This document shows, in pieces, positions 42,089-51,219 of a DNA stretch of 64,000 nt (its first letter is position 1; each line of letters opens with the position of its first letter). The DNA is from Bacteroidota bacterium. Lineage in GTDB: Bacteria > Bacteroidota > Bacteroidia > UKL13-3. Location of the stretch: positions 62,001 to 126,000 of the forward strand of contig CANHVU010000007.1 in NCBI GenBank assembly GCA_947464275.1, in the 5' to 3' direction. Below the pieces are notes generated by a model that was not told where the DNA came from, did not search any database, and saw only the letters and a list, made by a program, of their open reading frames with translations. Made by a program: the position numbers and the translations under genes.

Positions 42089-44302
42089 TTATTGCTTAAT
42101 CCATTTTTTTGTTAGTGAATATTGATCAGTATTTATTTTAATGAAATAAATTCCTGCTTTTAAATTTTTGGTATTAATGCTAATGTTTTGACCTAATTCG
42201 TCAGTATTGTTAAATTGAACTTCCTTTCCATTTAATTCATAAAAAATTACTTGACGAATGGCTTCCGTTTGCGAACTAATATTTAGCTCATTTTGTGTTG
42301 TTGGGTTGGGGTAAATAATTACCTGATTGCTTTGGCTTAAGTTGTTAGTGGAAGTATTACTTACCGAGTAATTGTAACAAATACTATCATCAATAATGTT
42401 AATGCCGTTAATTTCATTAATCCAGGCACATAATTTATAATCTCCGGCTTTATCAATGTTTATAGTATTAGTAAAACTTTTTACTGCAAAAGAATTTGGT
42501 TGTAAATTAATAAGTGTTACTTCATCGTTAATTGGGGCTATGTTTTGTTCTAGTATTTTACAGCTAACTGAAAAACGTGTAATTACAGATTCACCATTAT
42601 TTTTAAGTTTAATGCTAATTGTATTGGGTCCTTTTTTGAGTTCAATTGGTAGTACAATAGAATCAATTTGTAGGGAGGTTGTTTTGGGTAGAATGTAGGT
42701 TTTAATAACTGTATCGTTATTTGCATTAATATCCCCATTGGTTTTTACCCAACAGTTTAGTTTATAATTTCCTCCAGTTGAAATATTTAAAGGTTTGTTA
42801 AAAGTGTAATAATAACTGGATTTAGCAGCAATATTTAATCCATTAAGTTTGGTTGAAATAATCGAGTCAGCGTTTAATTGTAATGAAATAATGGTTGAAT
42901 CAATGGTTGTTTCTCCATTATTAAAAAGTTTTATTTTTACGCTATCAGCTCCTCTTAATAGGTTAATTGGATTCACTATAGAATCAATTGCTAAGTCAAT
43001 AATTTTATTAAGATTAAACGTTTTGTTCAAAGTATCGTTTGGAGCAGAATTATCGCCAAAGGTCTTAACCCAAGTTTTTAGTTTATAAGTGCCTCCTGTT
43101 GCTATATTAAATGCGTTAGTAAAAGTATAGTAATAGCTACTTTTTGGGTAAATATTTAAACCTTTAACCAATACTGAAATGGGAGTGTTTTTATCTATTT
43201 GGTAGGCAAATACAGCTGAATCAATCAATGTATTTCCATTATTTGTTATTTTAATAGAAACAGCATTGTTTCCCCTAATTATATTAATTGGGTATAACAA
43301 TGAATCCATCGATAAATCAATAACTTTGGTGTTGATAATAGTATCTTTAGTGGCAAGCCAAATTGTGGCGTTCATTATTAATTTTTCATGATTTCCATTG
43401 GCATCTGTAATCCAACCATCATACAAATTATCACCAGTATCACCAGTGCCATCATCGCATGGAGAACTATCGCCTAAACCTACAATTTTTCCTTTTCCAA
43501 AACGAGCATAAGCCGCCATTACTCCTGTATTGCCAAAACCTACACTTGGGGTAAATACAACTCCTTTAACAGTTGCATTATCATTAGGGTTTAAAGTCAT
43601 GGTGGTTCCACTAAACCAAACAGCCTGAGTAACTTGTCCCATGGGTCCATTTAAAATAGAGTCATTTGGTATGTTTGGGATATTGGTGGTATTTGGTGAT
43701 ATAGATAATGAATCGAAAATAAAACCGAAAGCGTTTGGCTTAACAGAATTATTCTTAATTAAGTCGTTTAATATTTGTTGCGAATCAAAACCATCATTAT
43801 TTCTGTCAGAAATGGCATGATCGGAAACAATAAATAATCCACCACCATTTTGCACAAAATTCATAATAGCTGTTTTTTCAGCTGTTGTAAATAATATATT
43901 GGGCTCTACAATAATAAAAACTTTGTAATTACTTAAATCTTGTAAGTTAGAGGTGTTTCCGTAAGTAATTGTGCCATTATATGGCAATGTTTCTACCACA
44001 TAACCTTTTTTTACACAGTCAATTCCCCAAGCAGAAAGAGCCCCTTTCCAATAATTTTCAGTGGTAGTTGATGTAACTGTTGATTGGGCTGGAGTTGGAA
44101 TTCGCTGTGCATTTCCTTCACTTCCACCTCCTATGCTTGCATTTGGACTCCATTTTATGTTATTTAAATCTTCATCTATTACCCAGTCTGCATTGCCAGC
44201 AGTTTCAGCTTTACTTGCATCAAACAATATTTTTATGGTTTGTGCATTGGTATTAAATCCAATAGAAACTAAAAGTAATATAAAAGTATAAAATTTTTTC
44301 AT
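42089..44302 (-). CDS. T9SS-secreted protein: amidotransferase-fold domain plus three CARDB-like repeats
   Basis: 737 residues. Signal peptide near 1-20 (NTNAQ). Residues about 22-320 look like a class I glutamine amidotransferase-like fold (VFIIVEPNILFTTAEKTAIM, GGGLFIVSDHAISDRNND, GKGKIVGLGDSSPCDDGTGD). Three CARDB-like modules of about 100 residues follow at about 327-435, 439-540 and 544-640 (IDSIVxPIxLxxGxxxxxIKLxNNGExxI). The T9SS sorting domain starts near 664 (VIIYPNPTTQNELN). It lies 28 bp downstream of a small barrel protein on the same strand, probably in the same transcript. A surface role is likely, but the substrate is unknown. Confidence 0.85.
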   Translation of the reverse strand: MKKFYTFILLLVSIGFNTNAQTIKILFDASKAETAGNADWVIDEDLNNIKWSPNASIGGGSEGNAQRIPTPAQSTVTSTTTENYWKGALSAWGIDCVKKGYVVETLPYNGTITYGNTSNLQDLSNYKVFIIVEPNILFTTAEKTAIMNFVQNGGGLFIVSDHAISDRNNDGFDSQQILNDLIKNNSVKPNAFGFIFDSLSISPNTTNIPNIPNDSILNGPMGQVTQAVWFSGTTMTLNPNDNATVKGVVFTPSVGFGNTGVMAAYARFGKGKIVGLGDSSPCDDGTGDTGDNLYDGWITDANGNHEKLIMNATIWLATKDTIINTKVIDLSMDSLLYPINIIRGNNAVSIKITNNGNTLIDSAVFAYQIDKNTPISVLVKGLNIYPKSSYYYTFTNAFNIATGGTYKLKTWVKTFGDNSAPNDTLNKTFNLNKIIDLAIDSIVNPINLLRGADSVKIKLFNNGETTIDSTIISLQLNADSIISTKLNGLNIAAKSSYYYTFNKPLNISTGGNYKLNCWVKTNGDINANNDTVIKTYILPKTTSLQIDSIVLPIELKKGPNTISIKLKNNGESVITRFSVSCKILEQNIAPINDEVTLINLQPNSFAVKSFTNTINIDKAGDYKLCAWINEINGINIIDDSICYNYSVSNTSTNNLSQSNQVIIYPNPTTQNELNISSQTEAIRQVIFYELNGKEVQFNNTDELGQNISINTKNLKAGIYFIKINTDQYSLTKKWIKQ

Positions 44303-44330
44303 GTAAAATATATGAGTTGAGATTGAATAA

Positions 44331-45017
44331 TTAAAAATTAGGACATCCTAATCTACGAGATCCTTTATTGCTCATTCCACCAAACTTTTTAGCATCTAAG
44401 TTAATAACCAAACCTAAATAACCAATAAAATAGGTGTCTGCTTTTTTGTTTTTTAAACTACTATACATATCTAAGAGCTCACTATTAGTTTGTCCGTAAC
44501 TAACACCCATTTGTGCGTCAAAATATTTATTAAGCGGTTTGCGTATATTAAAAACTCCTTTTATGGTTGAAACTGTACCTGTAATTTTTCTGTTTAAAGT
44601 GCCGGTTTGTTCATAATAAATTGCTTCATATGGACTAAAAACTCTTCCTGAAAATAAACCCATATTATAGCCAGCACCAATTCCCAAAAATAAATTTGAT
44701 TGAAGTTTAAATTCATACATTAACAATAAACCTCCAGCATTTATTTGAGTAAAATAGTTAGCCACTATATAATTGAAGTTAATTTGCTTTTTGAAAAAAA
44801 CAGAACTTGCCTCGGCCGATAAAGATAATCCTTTAATTAATTTTACTTTTAAACCCACTTCGCCTAATGAGCCAATTGTAGGCTTAAAGTCAAAATTAGT
44901 TTGAATTGGTAATCCCGCATTAAAATATAAAGAATATTTATGGTAATCATTTTGTGCTATAACATTAATGGTTGAAATTAATGTGAATAGTGTTGTATAA
45001 ATAGTTTTCATTTGCAT
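44331..45017 (-). CDS. Outer-membrane beta-barrel protein
   Basis: 228 residues. Signal peptide ends near 20 (NVIAQ); the ATG at 45017 and the ATG six bases later are equally possible. The body shows barrel strands (YSLYFNAGLPIQTNF, GLKVKLIKGLSLSAEASSVF, NLFLGIGAGYNMGLFSG, YFIGYLGLVINL). The C-terminal tail SRRLGCPNF is unusual because it ends after a short basic stretch with one Cys. Upstream of, and 28 bp from, the T9SS amidotransferase-fold protein, with which it may work. Not a recognisable PorP/SprF protein. Confidence 0.65.
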   Translation of the reverse strand: MQMKTIYTTLFTLISTINVIAQNDYHKYSLYFNAGLPIQTNFDFKPTIGSLGEVGLKVKLIKGLSLSAEASSVFFKKQINFNYIVANYFTQINAGGLLLMYEFKLQSNLFLGIGAGYNMGLFSGRVFSPYEAIYYEQTGTLNRKITGTVSTIKGVFNIRKPLNKYFDAQMGVSYGQTNSELLDMYSSLKNKKADTYFIGYLGLVINLDAKKFGGMSNKGSRRLGCPNF

Positions 45018-45082
45018 TACAATAATAACTTTATAGTTTCAAAATTTGCAATATAAAGTCGGTTTAACTAATAATCAGGAAA

Positions 45083-46045
45083 ATGCCAATTATATCAAGT
45101 AATTTTAAAGGAAATAAATGGAATAAAAATAAACACTTGGAAACCATTATTCCAGCTCTTTTTCGTAAGATTGATATTGCATATGAAAGAGAAAGAGTTG
45201 AATTGCCTGATGGTGATTTTATGGATTTGGACTATGTTATGAACAATAGTAAGAATTTATTAATCTTGTTTCATGGGCTTGAGGGTAGTTCAAATTCACA
45301 ATATATCAAAGGGTTTTCTAAATATTTTTCTAACCAAGGTTTTGATATTTGTGCTATAAATTTCAGAAGTTGCAGTGGCGAAAATAATAGGCTTTTAACA
45401 AGTTACCATAGTGGGAAAAGTGATGATGTTGAATATATTATCAACCATATAATAACCAATAAAAATTATTCTAAAATAATATTAGGAGGTTTTAGTTTAG
45501 GGGGTAATGTATTACTTAAATATTTGGGAGAACAAGCCGAAAAAATTAACCCATTAATAAAAACTGCTTTTGCATTTTCGGTTCCAGTTGATTTAGCGGC
45601 AAGTTCAAAAGTTTTAAGTAAAAATTGGAATAAACCTTATATGGTTCGATTCCTAAAATCATTGAACAAAAAATTAGTTCAAAAAGCAAATCAATTTCCC
45701 AATCAAATTGACTTAACCGATTTATATAAAATAAATAATTTTAAGGAGTGGGATACAAGATTTACAGCAAAAATTCATGGCTTCAAAAATGCAGAAGATT
45801 ATTACCATCAATGCAGTTCATTGCAATTTATTGATAGGATATCCATTCCTACTTTATTAGTTAATGCCCTTAATGACCCATTTTTGGCACCTAGCTGTTT
45901 TCCATTTAATATTGCAAAAAACAGCAAATATTTTTACTTAGAAACACCAGAAAAAGGGGGGCATGTTGGTTTTGCATTAAGTAGTATTAACGGGCAATAC
46001 TACTCTGAACATGCTGCATATAATTTTACTAAAAAGTATCTTTAG
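45083..46045 (+). CDS. YheT-type alpha/beta hydrolase
   Basis: 320 residues. Motifs of the COG0429/YheT group: LLILFHGLEGSSNSQYIKGF near residue 56 (oxyanion loop), AINFRSCSGENN near 89, catalytic GGFSLGGNVLLKYLGE near 137 with nucleophile Ser, LVNALNDPFLAP near 270 with the acid, and GGHVGFAL near 300 with catalytic His. Cytosolic carboxylesterase of unknown substrate. The TAG at 46043-46045 directly abuts the TAG of cmk on the opposite strand (46046-46048), so there is no terminator between. Confidence 0.9.
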   Translation: MPIISSNFKGNKWNKNKHLETIIPALFRKIDIAYERERVELPDGDFMDLDYVMNNSKNLLILFHGLEGSSNSQYIKGFSKYFSNQGFDICAINFRSCSGENNRLLTSYHSGKSDDVEYIINHIITNKNYSKIILGGFSLGGNVLLKYLGEQAEKINPLIKTAFAFSVPVDLAASSKVLSKNWNKPYMVRFLKSLNKKLVQKANQFPNQIDLTDLYKINNFKEWDTRFTAKIHGFKNAEDYYHQCSSLQFIDRISIPTLLVNALNDPFLAPSCFPFNIAKNSKYFYLETPEKGGHVGFALSSINGQYYSEHAAYNFTKKYL

Positions 46046-46735
46046 CTAAGCTTTCAATCCAATCTTTTCGTTTACCAACTTTAAAATCAATTCCAATTGC
46101 TCTTTTTGATTGATCTTGCTATTGTCAATTTCAATGGCATCATCTGCTTTCATGAGTGGAGAGTCGTCTCTATTGGAATCAATATAATCGCGTTTGGTTA
46201 AATTAGCTAACACTTCTTCAAATGTGGTAGTATTTCCCTTTGCTTTTAACTCGTCAAATCTTCGTTGGGCTCTTACATTAGGATCGGCAGTGATGAATAA
46301 CTTTAATTCTGCATCAGGGAAAACAACTGTTCCAATATCGCGACCATCCATGATTATACCTCTTAGCTTTCCTAGTTCTTGTTGTTGTTTTACCAAAAAG
46401 CGTCTTACCTCACTTATTGAACTTACATTGCTTACAAAACCCGCTACACGTGGATTTACCCTAATTTCATTTTCAATATTTTCACCATTCAAAAATGTCT
46501 CTTGAATTTGAGTTTGCTCATCTATTTTAAATGTGATGCTAATTTTTTCTAGTGCATTAATCACATCTTGAATATTGTTGAAATCAATATGATTTTGAAT
46601 TAGATACAAGGTAACCGCTCTATACATTGCACCAGTATCAACGTATTTATAGGTAAGTATTTTAGATAATTCTTTGGCAATGGTGCTTTTACCACACGAT
46701 GAGAATCCGTCAATAGCAATAACAATTTGTTTCAT
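46046..46735 (-). CDS. cmk: Cytidylate kinase
   Basis: 229 residues. Phosphorylates CMP/dCMP to CDP/dCDP with ATP. P-loop AIDGFSSCGKSTIAKELSK near the N terminus, YVDTGAMYRAVTLY near 31, and IIMDGRDIGTVVFPDAELKLFIT near 118. LKLFITADPNVRAQRRF and SNRDDSPLMKADDAIEIDN are the LID and tail regions. Its ATG shares one base with the stop of porQ, in the arrangement TAATG, so it is translationally coupled to porQ. It is the supplier of dCDP precursors in a window that also holds nrdAB. Confidence 0.96.
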   Translation of the reverse strand: MKQIVIAIDGFSSCGKSTIAKELSKILTYKYVDTGAMYRAVTLYLIQNHIDFNNIQDVINALEKISITFKIDEQTQIQETFLNGENIENEIRVNPRVAGFVSNVSSISEVRRFLVKQQQELGKLRGIIMDGRDIGTVVFPDAELKLFITADPNVRAQRRFDELKAKGNTTTFEEVLANLTKRDYIDSNRDDSPLMKADDAIEIDNSKINQKEQLELILKLVNEKIGLKA

Positions 46736-47772
46736 TATTTCTTCTTTTTAAACTCTTGCAAGTTAGTAATTATTGAGAAATGATTGGTAGCATTGGTTGA
46801 ATAAAATGATGAACTACCATAAGAAAATCTAAATTTACGGACTTTCAGGCCGAAACCCCAGCTAAAACCAGCCCACGAACGTGCATCGGGCAATGCCAAT
46901 TCTCGTCTACGTAAATCATTATAACCAAATCTTAATTGGAATCCTTGTCCAAATACTAACTCAGTATTAATAATTAAATGACTCATCAAATAATTAATCG
47001 AAGTAAAATCTTCTTCAATTGGTAATCCAGTTGATAAATCAATGTTTCTATTATTTTTTGTACTATTCTGATATAGCAAACCACCAATTTTTTGTAAATC
47101 GTGTGCTATTATTGATATTCGTAATGGATTATGGGCAAATTTTTTGCTGTAACCAATTTGTAAATTCATTGGGTATTGTTGTCTTTCTGCCCCAGTATAT
47201 GTCGAAATTTCGTATCCTAAATTGTTAACTACAGCGGTAAAAACAGAAAGACTATCCTCACTTTTATAACTTGCAGCTATGTCGGCTGCCATACCTGTAC
47301 TAGAGTATGATTCGATAACAGAATAAACAAACTTAGCAGTAGCGCCAATATTCCATTTTTTAATAATGCGGGAAGTTGATAAATGAATGGCAAAATCATT
47401 GGCAGCAAAACTTCCTAAATTAGTATTATCAATGTCTTTTTTATCAAAACTGCCATAATTTATATATTGAACGCCTAACATTAATGGACCTGCACTTTTG
47501 GTATTAAAAGTATAACCAAAATAGCCTGTACCAATATTTGCCAAATAATTTTGATAATTTAAACTAAGCTGTTTATCCATACCAGCAGTTAAAAGCGATG
47601 GATTGTTAATAACCAAACTAGCGTCATTATCATGGGTAGCAATTGCACTTCCGCCCAATGCGGCTATCCTTGCATTGGAATAATTATTTAAAAATCCGTA
47701 GGGAGTTACTCCACCTAATTGGGCTTTTAAGGTGGTTGAAATAAAAACAAATACTACTATTATACTTTTCAT
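46735..47772 (-). CDS. porQ: Type IX secretion system protein PorQ
   Basis: 345 residues. Signal peptide near 1-18 (TTLKAQ), then the characteristic start LGGVTPYGFLNNYSNARIAALGGSAIATHDNDASLVINNPSLL, followed by outer-membrane barrel strands and a C-terminal RLRFGYNDLRRRELALPD...GFSWGFGLKVRKFRFSYG segment. PorQ belongs to the T9SS attachment complex (with PorU, PorV and PorZ) that anchors cargo to surface lipopolysaccharide. It fits with the four sorting-domain proteins found here. cmk follows in a TAATG overlap. A TATTTTTG element 86-93 bp upstream may be the promoter. Confidence 0.92.
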   Translation of the reverse strand: MKSIIVVFVFISTTLKAQLGGVTPYGFLNNYSNARIAALGGSAIATHDNDASLVINNPSLLTAGMDKQLSLNYQNYLANIGTGYFGYTFNTKSAGPLMLGVQYINYGSFDKKDIDNTNLGSFAANDFAIHLSTSRIIKKWNIGATAKFVYSVIESYSSTGMAADIAASYKSEDSLSVFTAVVNNLGYEISTYTGAERQQYPMNLQIGYSKKFAHNPLRISIIAHDLQKIGGLLYQNSTKNNRNIDLSTGLPIEEDFTSINYLMSHLIINTELVFGQGFQLRFGYNDLRRRELALPDARSWAGFSWGFGLKVRKFRFSYGSSSFYSTNATNHFSIITNLQEFKKKK

Positions 47773-47920
47773 TTAATTTTTGTTGTTATGATAAATAGCA
47801 ATAAAAAACCAAGATTAATTGTTATTTATTTACGCAAATTGATTAACGATTATGCTTCAAAAATAGTATTGCTATTATAAAATCCTAAATTTATAATCAT
47901 GTATTATTAATTTAAATAAT

Positions 47921-47928
47921 TAAATTTG
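47921..47928 (+). promoter_or_regulatory. -7 promoter element of the phosphate transporter gene
   Basis: TAAATTTG, exact TAnnTTTG match, 69 bases before the ATG at 47998. It overlaps an in-frame TTG at 47926, which makes that codon an unlikely start. Confidence 0.45.
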
Positions 47929-47997
47929 CTTTACAATTACTTAACATTGCAATATTGCAATGAAAATTTACTTTCGCCCAAAATTATACCACATAAT

Positions 47998-49398
47998 ATG
48001 TTTGGATTAGACCCAACCTTAACCTTTCTTTTAATTGCTTGCTTATTTGCAGCTTGCGCTTTCGAATTTATTAATGGTTTTCACGATACTGCTAATGCTG
48101 TTGCTACGGTTATTTATACCAATTCATTAAAGCCATGGGTAGCAGTAATTTGGAGTGGAATTTGGAATAGTGTTGGTGTGTTTGCTGGTGGTATTACGGT
48201 GGCTATGGGAATTAGCTATTTAATACCTAGTGAAATGCTTGCTGACCAAAATATTTACCATAGTATAGCCTTAATAATGTCGTTGCTGTTAACAGCAATT
48301 ATTTGGAATTTAGGAACGTGGTATTTTGGTATTCCGTGTTCAAGTTCACATACTTTGGTTGGTAGTATATTAGGGGTTGGTTTAGCTTATTCATTTATTG
48401 CAGAAAAAAGTGGAACTTATGTTAATTGGCACAAAGCATCAGATATTGGCTTGAGTTTATTAATTTCACCACTTATAGGATTTAGCTTGTCAATCTTTCT
48501 AATGTATGTGTTAAGAATATTTGTAAAAAATAAAACAATTTTTAGAGCACCAAAAACAAATGATCCACCACCATTTTGGATTAGAATGATTTTGTTATTG
48601 ACTTGCACCGGTGTTAGTTACAGTCACGGTAGTAATGATGGACAAAAAGGGGTTGGATTGGTAATGTTAATACTAATTGCTATTGTTCCGGGATATTTTG
48701 CCATTAATGCCAAAGTTGATTTACCAAAAGTTAAATATGAAATAACAGCTATTAATAGTATTTTAGATAAAACAATAGTTGAAAAACTTTCAAAAGAGGA
48801 TAGCTTAGAAATTGCTAAGGTGCAAGTTATTACTCAAAAAGTAATGGTTATTTTAAACTCCAAGCCATTCGATAGTTTAACTACCCAAGAAAAATTTGAG
48901 GTAAGAACAAACGTTACAAGGTTGGCAAAAGATATTGATAAAATTAAATACAGTAAAACAATTGCATTGAGCGAAGAGGATAAAAATGGCTTGAAAGCAT
49001 CAATTGGGGGCGTTAAAACAATTACAGAATATTCACCAACTTGGGTTATTTTCATGATTTCTATATCACTTGGGTTAGGTACCATGGTTGGGTGGAAACG
49101 AATTGTAAAGACAATAGGAGAAAAAATTGGAAAACAACATTTGAATTATGCTCAAGGAGCTTCTAGTGAATTAGTTGCGGCTGGAACAATTGGTTTAGCA
49201 ACTGCTTTTGGTTTGCCAGTTAGTACCACTCAAGTTTTATCATCGGGTATTGCTGGTAGTATGGTAGCTAGTAAAGGTATTAAGAATTTGCAAGCTGGAA
49301 CAATTAAAAATATTGCCATTGCGTGGGTATTAACCTTACCTGTTACGATATTACTTTCAGGATTATTGTTTTTATTATTTAGGGCAATGGCAGGTTAA
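47998..49398 (+). CDS. pit: PiT-family inorganic phosphate transporter
   Basis: 466 residues from the ATG at 47998; the 24 residues that an upstream TTG would add have no counterpart in the family and overlie a promoter element. About ten membrane helices. Two inverted PiT repeats: FINGFHDTANAVATVIYTNSL near residue 22 with PCSSSHTLVGSILG near 113, and AQGASSELVAAGTIGLATAFG near 385 with PVSTTQVLSSGIAGSMVASKG. The central loop (about 220-345) is long, Lys/Glu-rich and cytoplasmic. It moves phosphate (with H+ or Na+) across the inner membrane. A strong terminator follows. Confidence 0.92.
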   Translation: MFGLDPTLTFLLIACLFAACAFEFINGFHDTANAVATVIYTNSLKPWVAVIWSGIWNSVGVFAGGITVAMGISYLIPSEMLADQNIYHSIALIMSLLLTAIIWNLGTWYFGIPCSSSHTLVGSILGVGLAYSFIAEKSGTYVNWHKASDIGLSLLISPLIGFSLSIFLMYVLRIFVKNKTIFRAPKTNDPPPFWIRMILLLTCTGVSYSHGSNDGQKGVGLVMLILIAIVPGYFAINAKVDLPKVKYEITAINSILDKTIVEKLSKEDSLEIAKVQVITQKVMVILNSKPFDSLTTQEKFEVRTNVTRLAKDIDKIKYSKTIALSEEDKNGLKASIGGVKTITEYSPTWVIFMISISLGLGTMVGWKRIVKTIGEKIGKQHLNYAQGASSELVAAGTIGLATAFGLPVSTTQVLSSGIAGSMVASKGIKNLQAGTIKNIAIAWVLTLPVTILLSGLLFLLFRAMAG

Positions 49399-49441
49399 AA
49401 AGTAATTTCATTACTTCTAATATTTAAAAATAATTATTTTT

Positions 49442-49480
49442 AAAAAAGGAACTTTTTTACACGAAAAAGTTCCTTTTTTT
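49442..49480 (+). terminator. Terminator after pit
   Basis: Long stem AAAAAGGAACTTTTT / AAAAAGTTCCTTTTT with a five-base loop and T-run. Confidence 0.92.
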
Positions 49481-49573
49481 ATATGTGCCTATTTCATTGA
49501 TGAGTACAACTTTTTTTACAAAAACAAGCATAAAATAAATGCCTTGATTACTTGTTGAAAACTAAAATTACTG

Positions 49574-49587
49574 ATGCTTGCAAGCAT
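49574..49587. promoter_or_regulatory. Candidate operator palindrome upstream of nrdB
   Basis: ATGCTTGCAAGCAT is a perfect 14-bp palindrome with no T-run, 198 bases before the nrdB start. It could be a protein-binding site; no known family motif is claimed. Confidence 0.3.
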
Positions 49588-49785
49588 TGAAAAGACTGGT
49601 GTTTCGAGTGATATTAACAATCCTGTGATTAACTTTTTGAAACATACTTAACCCATGCAATGTATTATTGTAGGAAGCTAAATATTCAAAATAAATTTAA
49701 ATCACATTTAATGAAATGTATTTATGATTTGAATGCTAAACTTACTTTAATTTATTAACGGTTAATTTTAGAAAAAAAACAAAAA

Positions 49786-50757
49786 ATGCAAAATCAAGAC
49801 GAGTTATTATTGAGGGAAAACAAAGACAGATTTGTTATTCTACCCATTAATTATCCAAAAGTATGGGAAATGTATAAAAAACATGAAGCTAGCTTTTGGA
49901 CTGCTGAGGAAATTGATTTGAGTGATGATTTAAAAGATTGGGCAAAATTAAATGATGGAGAACGTCATTTTATTTCTCATATTTTGGCATTTTTTGCAGC
50001 AAGTGATGGTATAGTTAATGAAAATTTGGCTGTTAACTTCATGAGCGAGGTTCAATTGCCTGAGGCTAGATGTTACTATGGTTTCCAAATTATGATGGAA
50101 AATATCCATAGTGAAACATATGCACTGTTGATTGATACATATATCAAAGATCCAAAAGAAAAAGACAGGTTATTTCATGCCATTGATACAGTTCCAGCTG
50201 TAAAAAAGAAGGCAGAGTGGGCTTTGCGTTGGATTAGTAATGGAACTTTTGCTCAACGTTTGGTGGCCTTTGCAGCAGTTGAGGGTATATTTTTTAGTGG
50301 TAGTTTTTGTTCTATATTTTGGATGAAAAAGCGTGGTTTAATGCCAGGTTTAACATTTAGTAATGAACTAATTAGCCGAGATGAAGGAATGCATTGTGAG
50401 TTTGCTTGTTTAATGTATAGCATGTTAAGCAATAAATTAAGCCAAGAGGAAGTGCATACCATTATTAGAGATGCAGTAGCAATTGAAAAAGAATTTGTTT
50501 CTGAAGCATTACCTGTTGATTTGATAGGAATGAATGCTAAGCTAATGCAACAGTATATTGAATTTGTGGCCGATAGATGGTTAGCAGAATTAGGATATGC
50601 AAAATTATACAACGCTACAAATCCATTTGATTTTATGGAAATGATATCGTTACAAGGTAAAACTAACTTTTTTGAAAAAAGAGTTGGTGATTACCAAAAA
50701 GCAGGTGTAATGGGCGGAAAAGAAGGTCATGCATTTTCACTAGAAGAGGACTTTTAA
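49786..50757 (+). CDS. nrdB: Ribonucleoside-diphosphate reductase, beta subunit (class Ia)
   Basis: 323 residues. Makes the tyrosyl radical used by NrdA to reduce ribonucleotides. Di-iron ligands are visible: Asp74 ([12 protein letters not shown]), Glu105 and His108 (ENIHSE), Glu166 (EGIFF), Glu200 and His203 ([10 protein letters not shown]), and the radical Tyr112 (SETYALLID). The wording is close to eukaryote-like class Ia R2. The C terminus ends SLEEDF, the acidic peptide that docks to NrdA. nrdA follows only after an inserted S23-type cassette (50772-51239); without it the two genes would be about 25 bp apart. Confidence 0.97.
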   Translation: MQNQDELLLRENKDRFVILPINYPKVWEMYKKHEASFWTAEEIDLSDDLKDWAKLNDGERHFISHILAFFAASDGIVNENLAVNFMSEVQLPEARCYYGFQIMMENIHSETYALLIDTYIKDPKEKDRLFHAIDTVPAVKKKAEWALRWISNGTFAQRLVAFAAVEGIFFSGSFCSIFWMKKRGLMPGLTFSNELISRDEGMHCEFACLMYSMLSNKLSQEEVHTIIRDAVAIEKEFVSEALPVDLIGMNAKLMQQYIEFVADRWLAELGYAKLYNATNPFDFMEMISLQGKTNFFEKRVGDYQKAGVMGGKEGHAFSLEEDF

Positions 50758-50771
50758 AGATTGTTGAACTG

Positions 50772-50791
50772 TGATTTAGGATTTTTGATTT
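50772..50791 (+). repeat. Left inverted-repeat arm of the IVS-like cassette
   Basis: TGATTTAGGATTTTTGATTT, pairs over all 20 bases with 51220-51239. Its last bases overlap the TTG start codon of the S23 gene (50790-50792), so folding would hide the start. Confidence 0.9.
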
Positions 50792-51155
50792 GGAAATTAG
50801 TAATAAAATAGCCTTACAATCAAGAACTAAATTGTTCAATATAGCTGTGATTAGGGCATGTGATGGTTTGCCAAAAACCGCTGCAGGCTTTGAATTGGCA
50901 AAACAATTAATAAGAGCAACTGGTTCGGTAGGTGCAAACTACAGAGCTAGTTCAAGGGCAAAATCTACAGCAGATTTTATTTATAAATTAGAAATTGTAA
51001 TTGAAGAAGCTGATGAGTCTATGTATTGGTTAGAAATTTTGGAAGAGTTAGAGCTTTTAGATAAAGCTATTACTCAACCTTTGATAAAAGAAGCGAATGA
51101 ACTGGTAAGCATTTTTGTAGCTTCGGTTAAAACAGTAAAACAAAAGAAACAATGA
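50790..51155 (+). CDS. S23/IVS-type four-helix-bundle protein
   Basis: 121 residues. The sequence RTKLFNIAVIRACDGLPKTAAGFELA, GSVGANYRASSRAKSTADFIYKLEIVIEEADES and YWLEILEELELL matches the four-helix-bundle proteins (S23/IVP, related to the Avd protein of diversity-generating retroelements), small basic RNA- or protein-binding helical bundles. No ATG fits before the conserved core; the only candidate is the TTG at 50790-50792 because an in-frame stop (TGA at 50772) lies just upstream. It is between nrdB and nrdA in the same direction and is bounded by the 20-bp inverted repeat. Function is unknown; nucleic-acid binding is inferred from the family. Confidence 0.85.
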   Translation: MEISNKIALQSRTKLFNIAVIRACDGLPKTAAGFELAKQLIRATGSVGANYRASSRAKSTADFIYKLEIVIEEADESMYWLEILEELELLDKAITQPLIKEANELVSIFVASVKTVKQKKQ

Positions 51156-51219
51156 TTTTTGATCTGAGATTTCTGTATTGATGTTCATGTAAAATGTTCA
51201 AATCATAACTAAAAATCCT

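Larger units (their letters stand above)
49399..49785. other. Intergenic region upstream of nrdB
   Basis: 387 bases without a gene. It holds the pit terminator (49442-49480) and a perfect 14-bp palindrome ATGCTTGCAAGCAT (49574-49587) 198 bases before nrdB. No NrdR-box pair was recognised and no exact TAnnTTTG stands close to the start. Confidence 0.6.

Noticed and set aside
47926-47997. TTG start that would lengthen the phosphate transporter by 24 residues
   Set aside because: The codon lies inside the TAAATTTG promoter element, and PiT proteins start close to the first helix.
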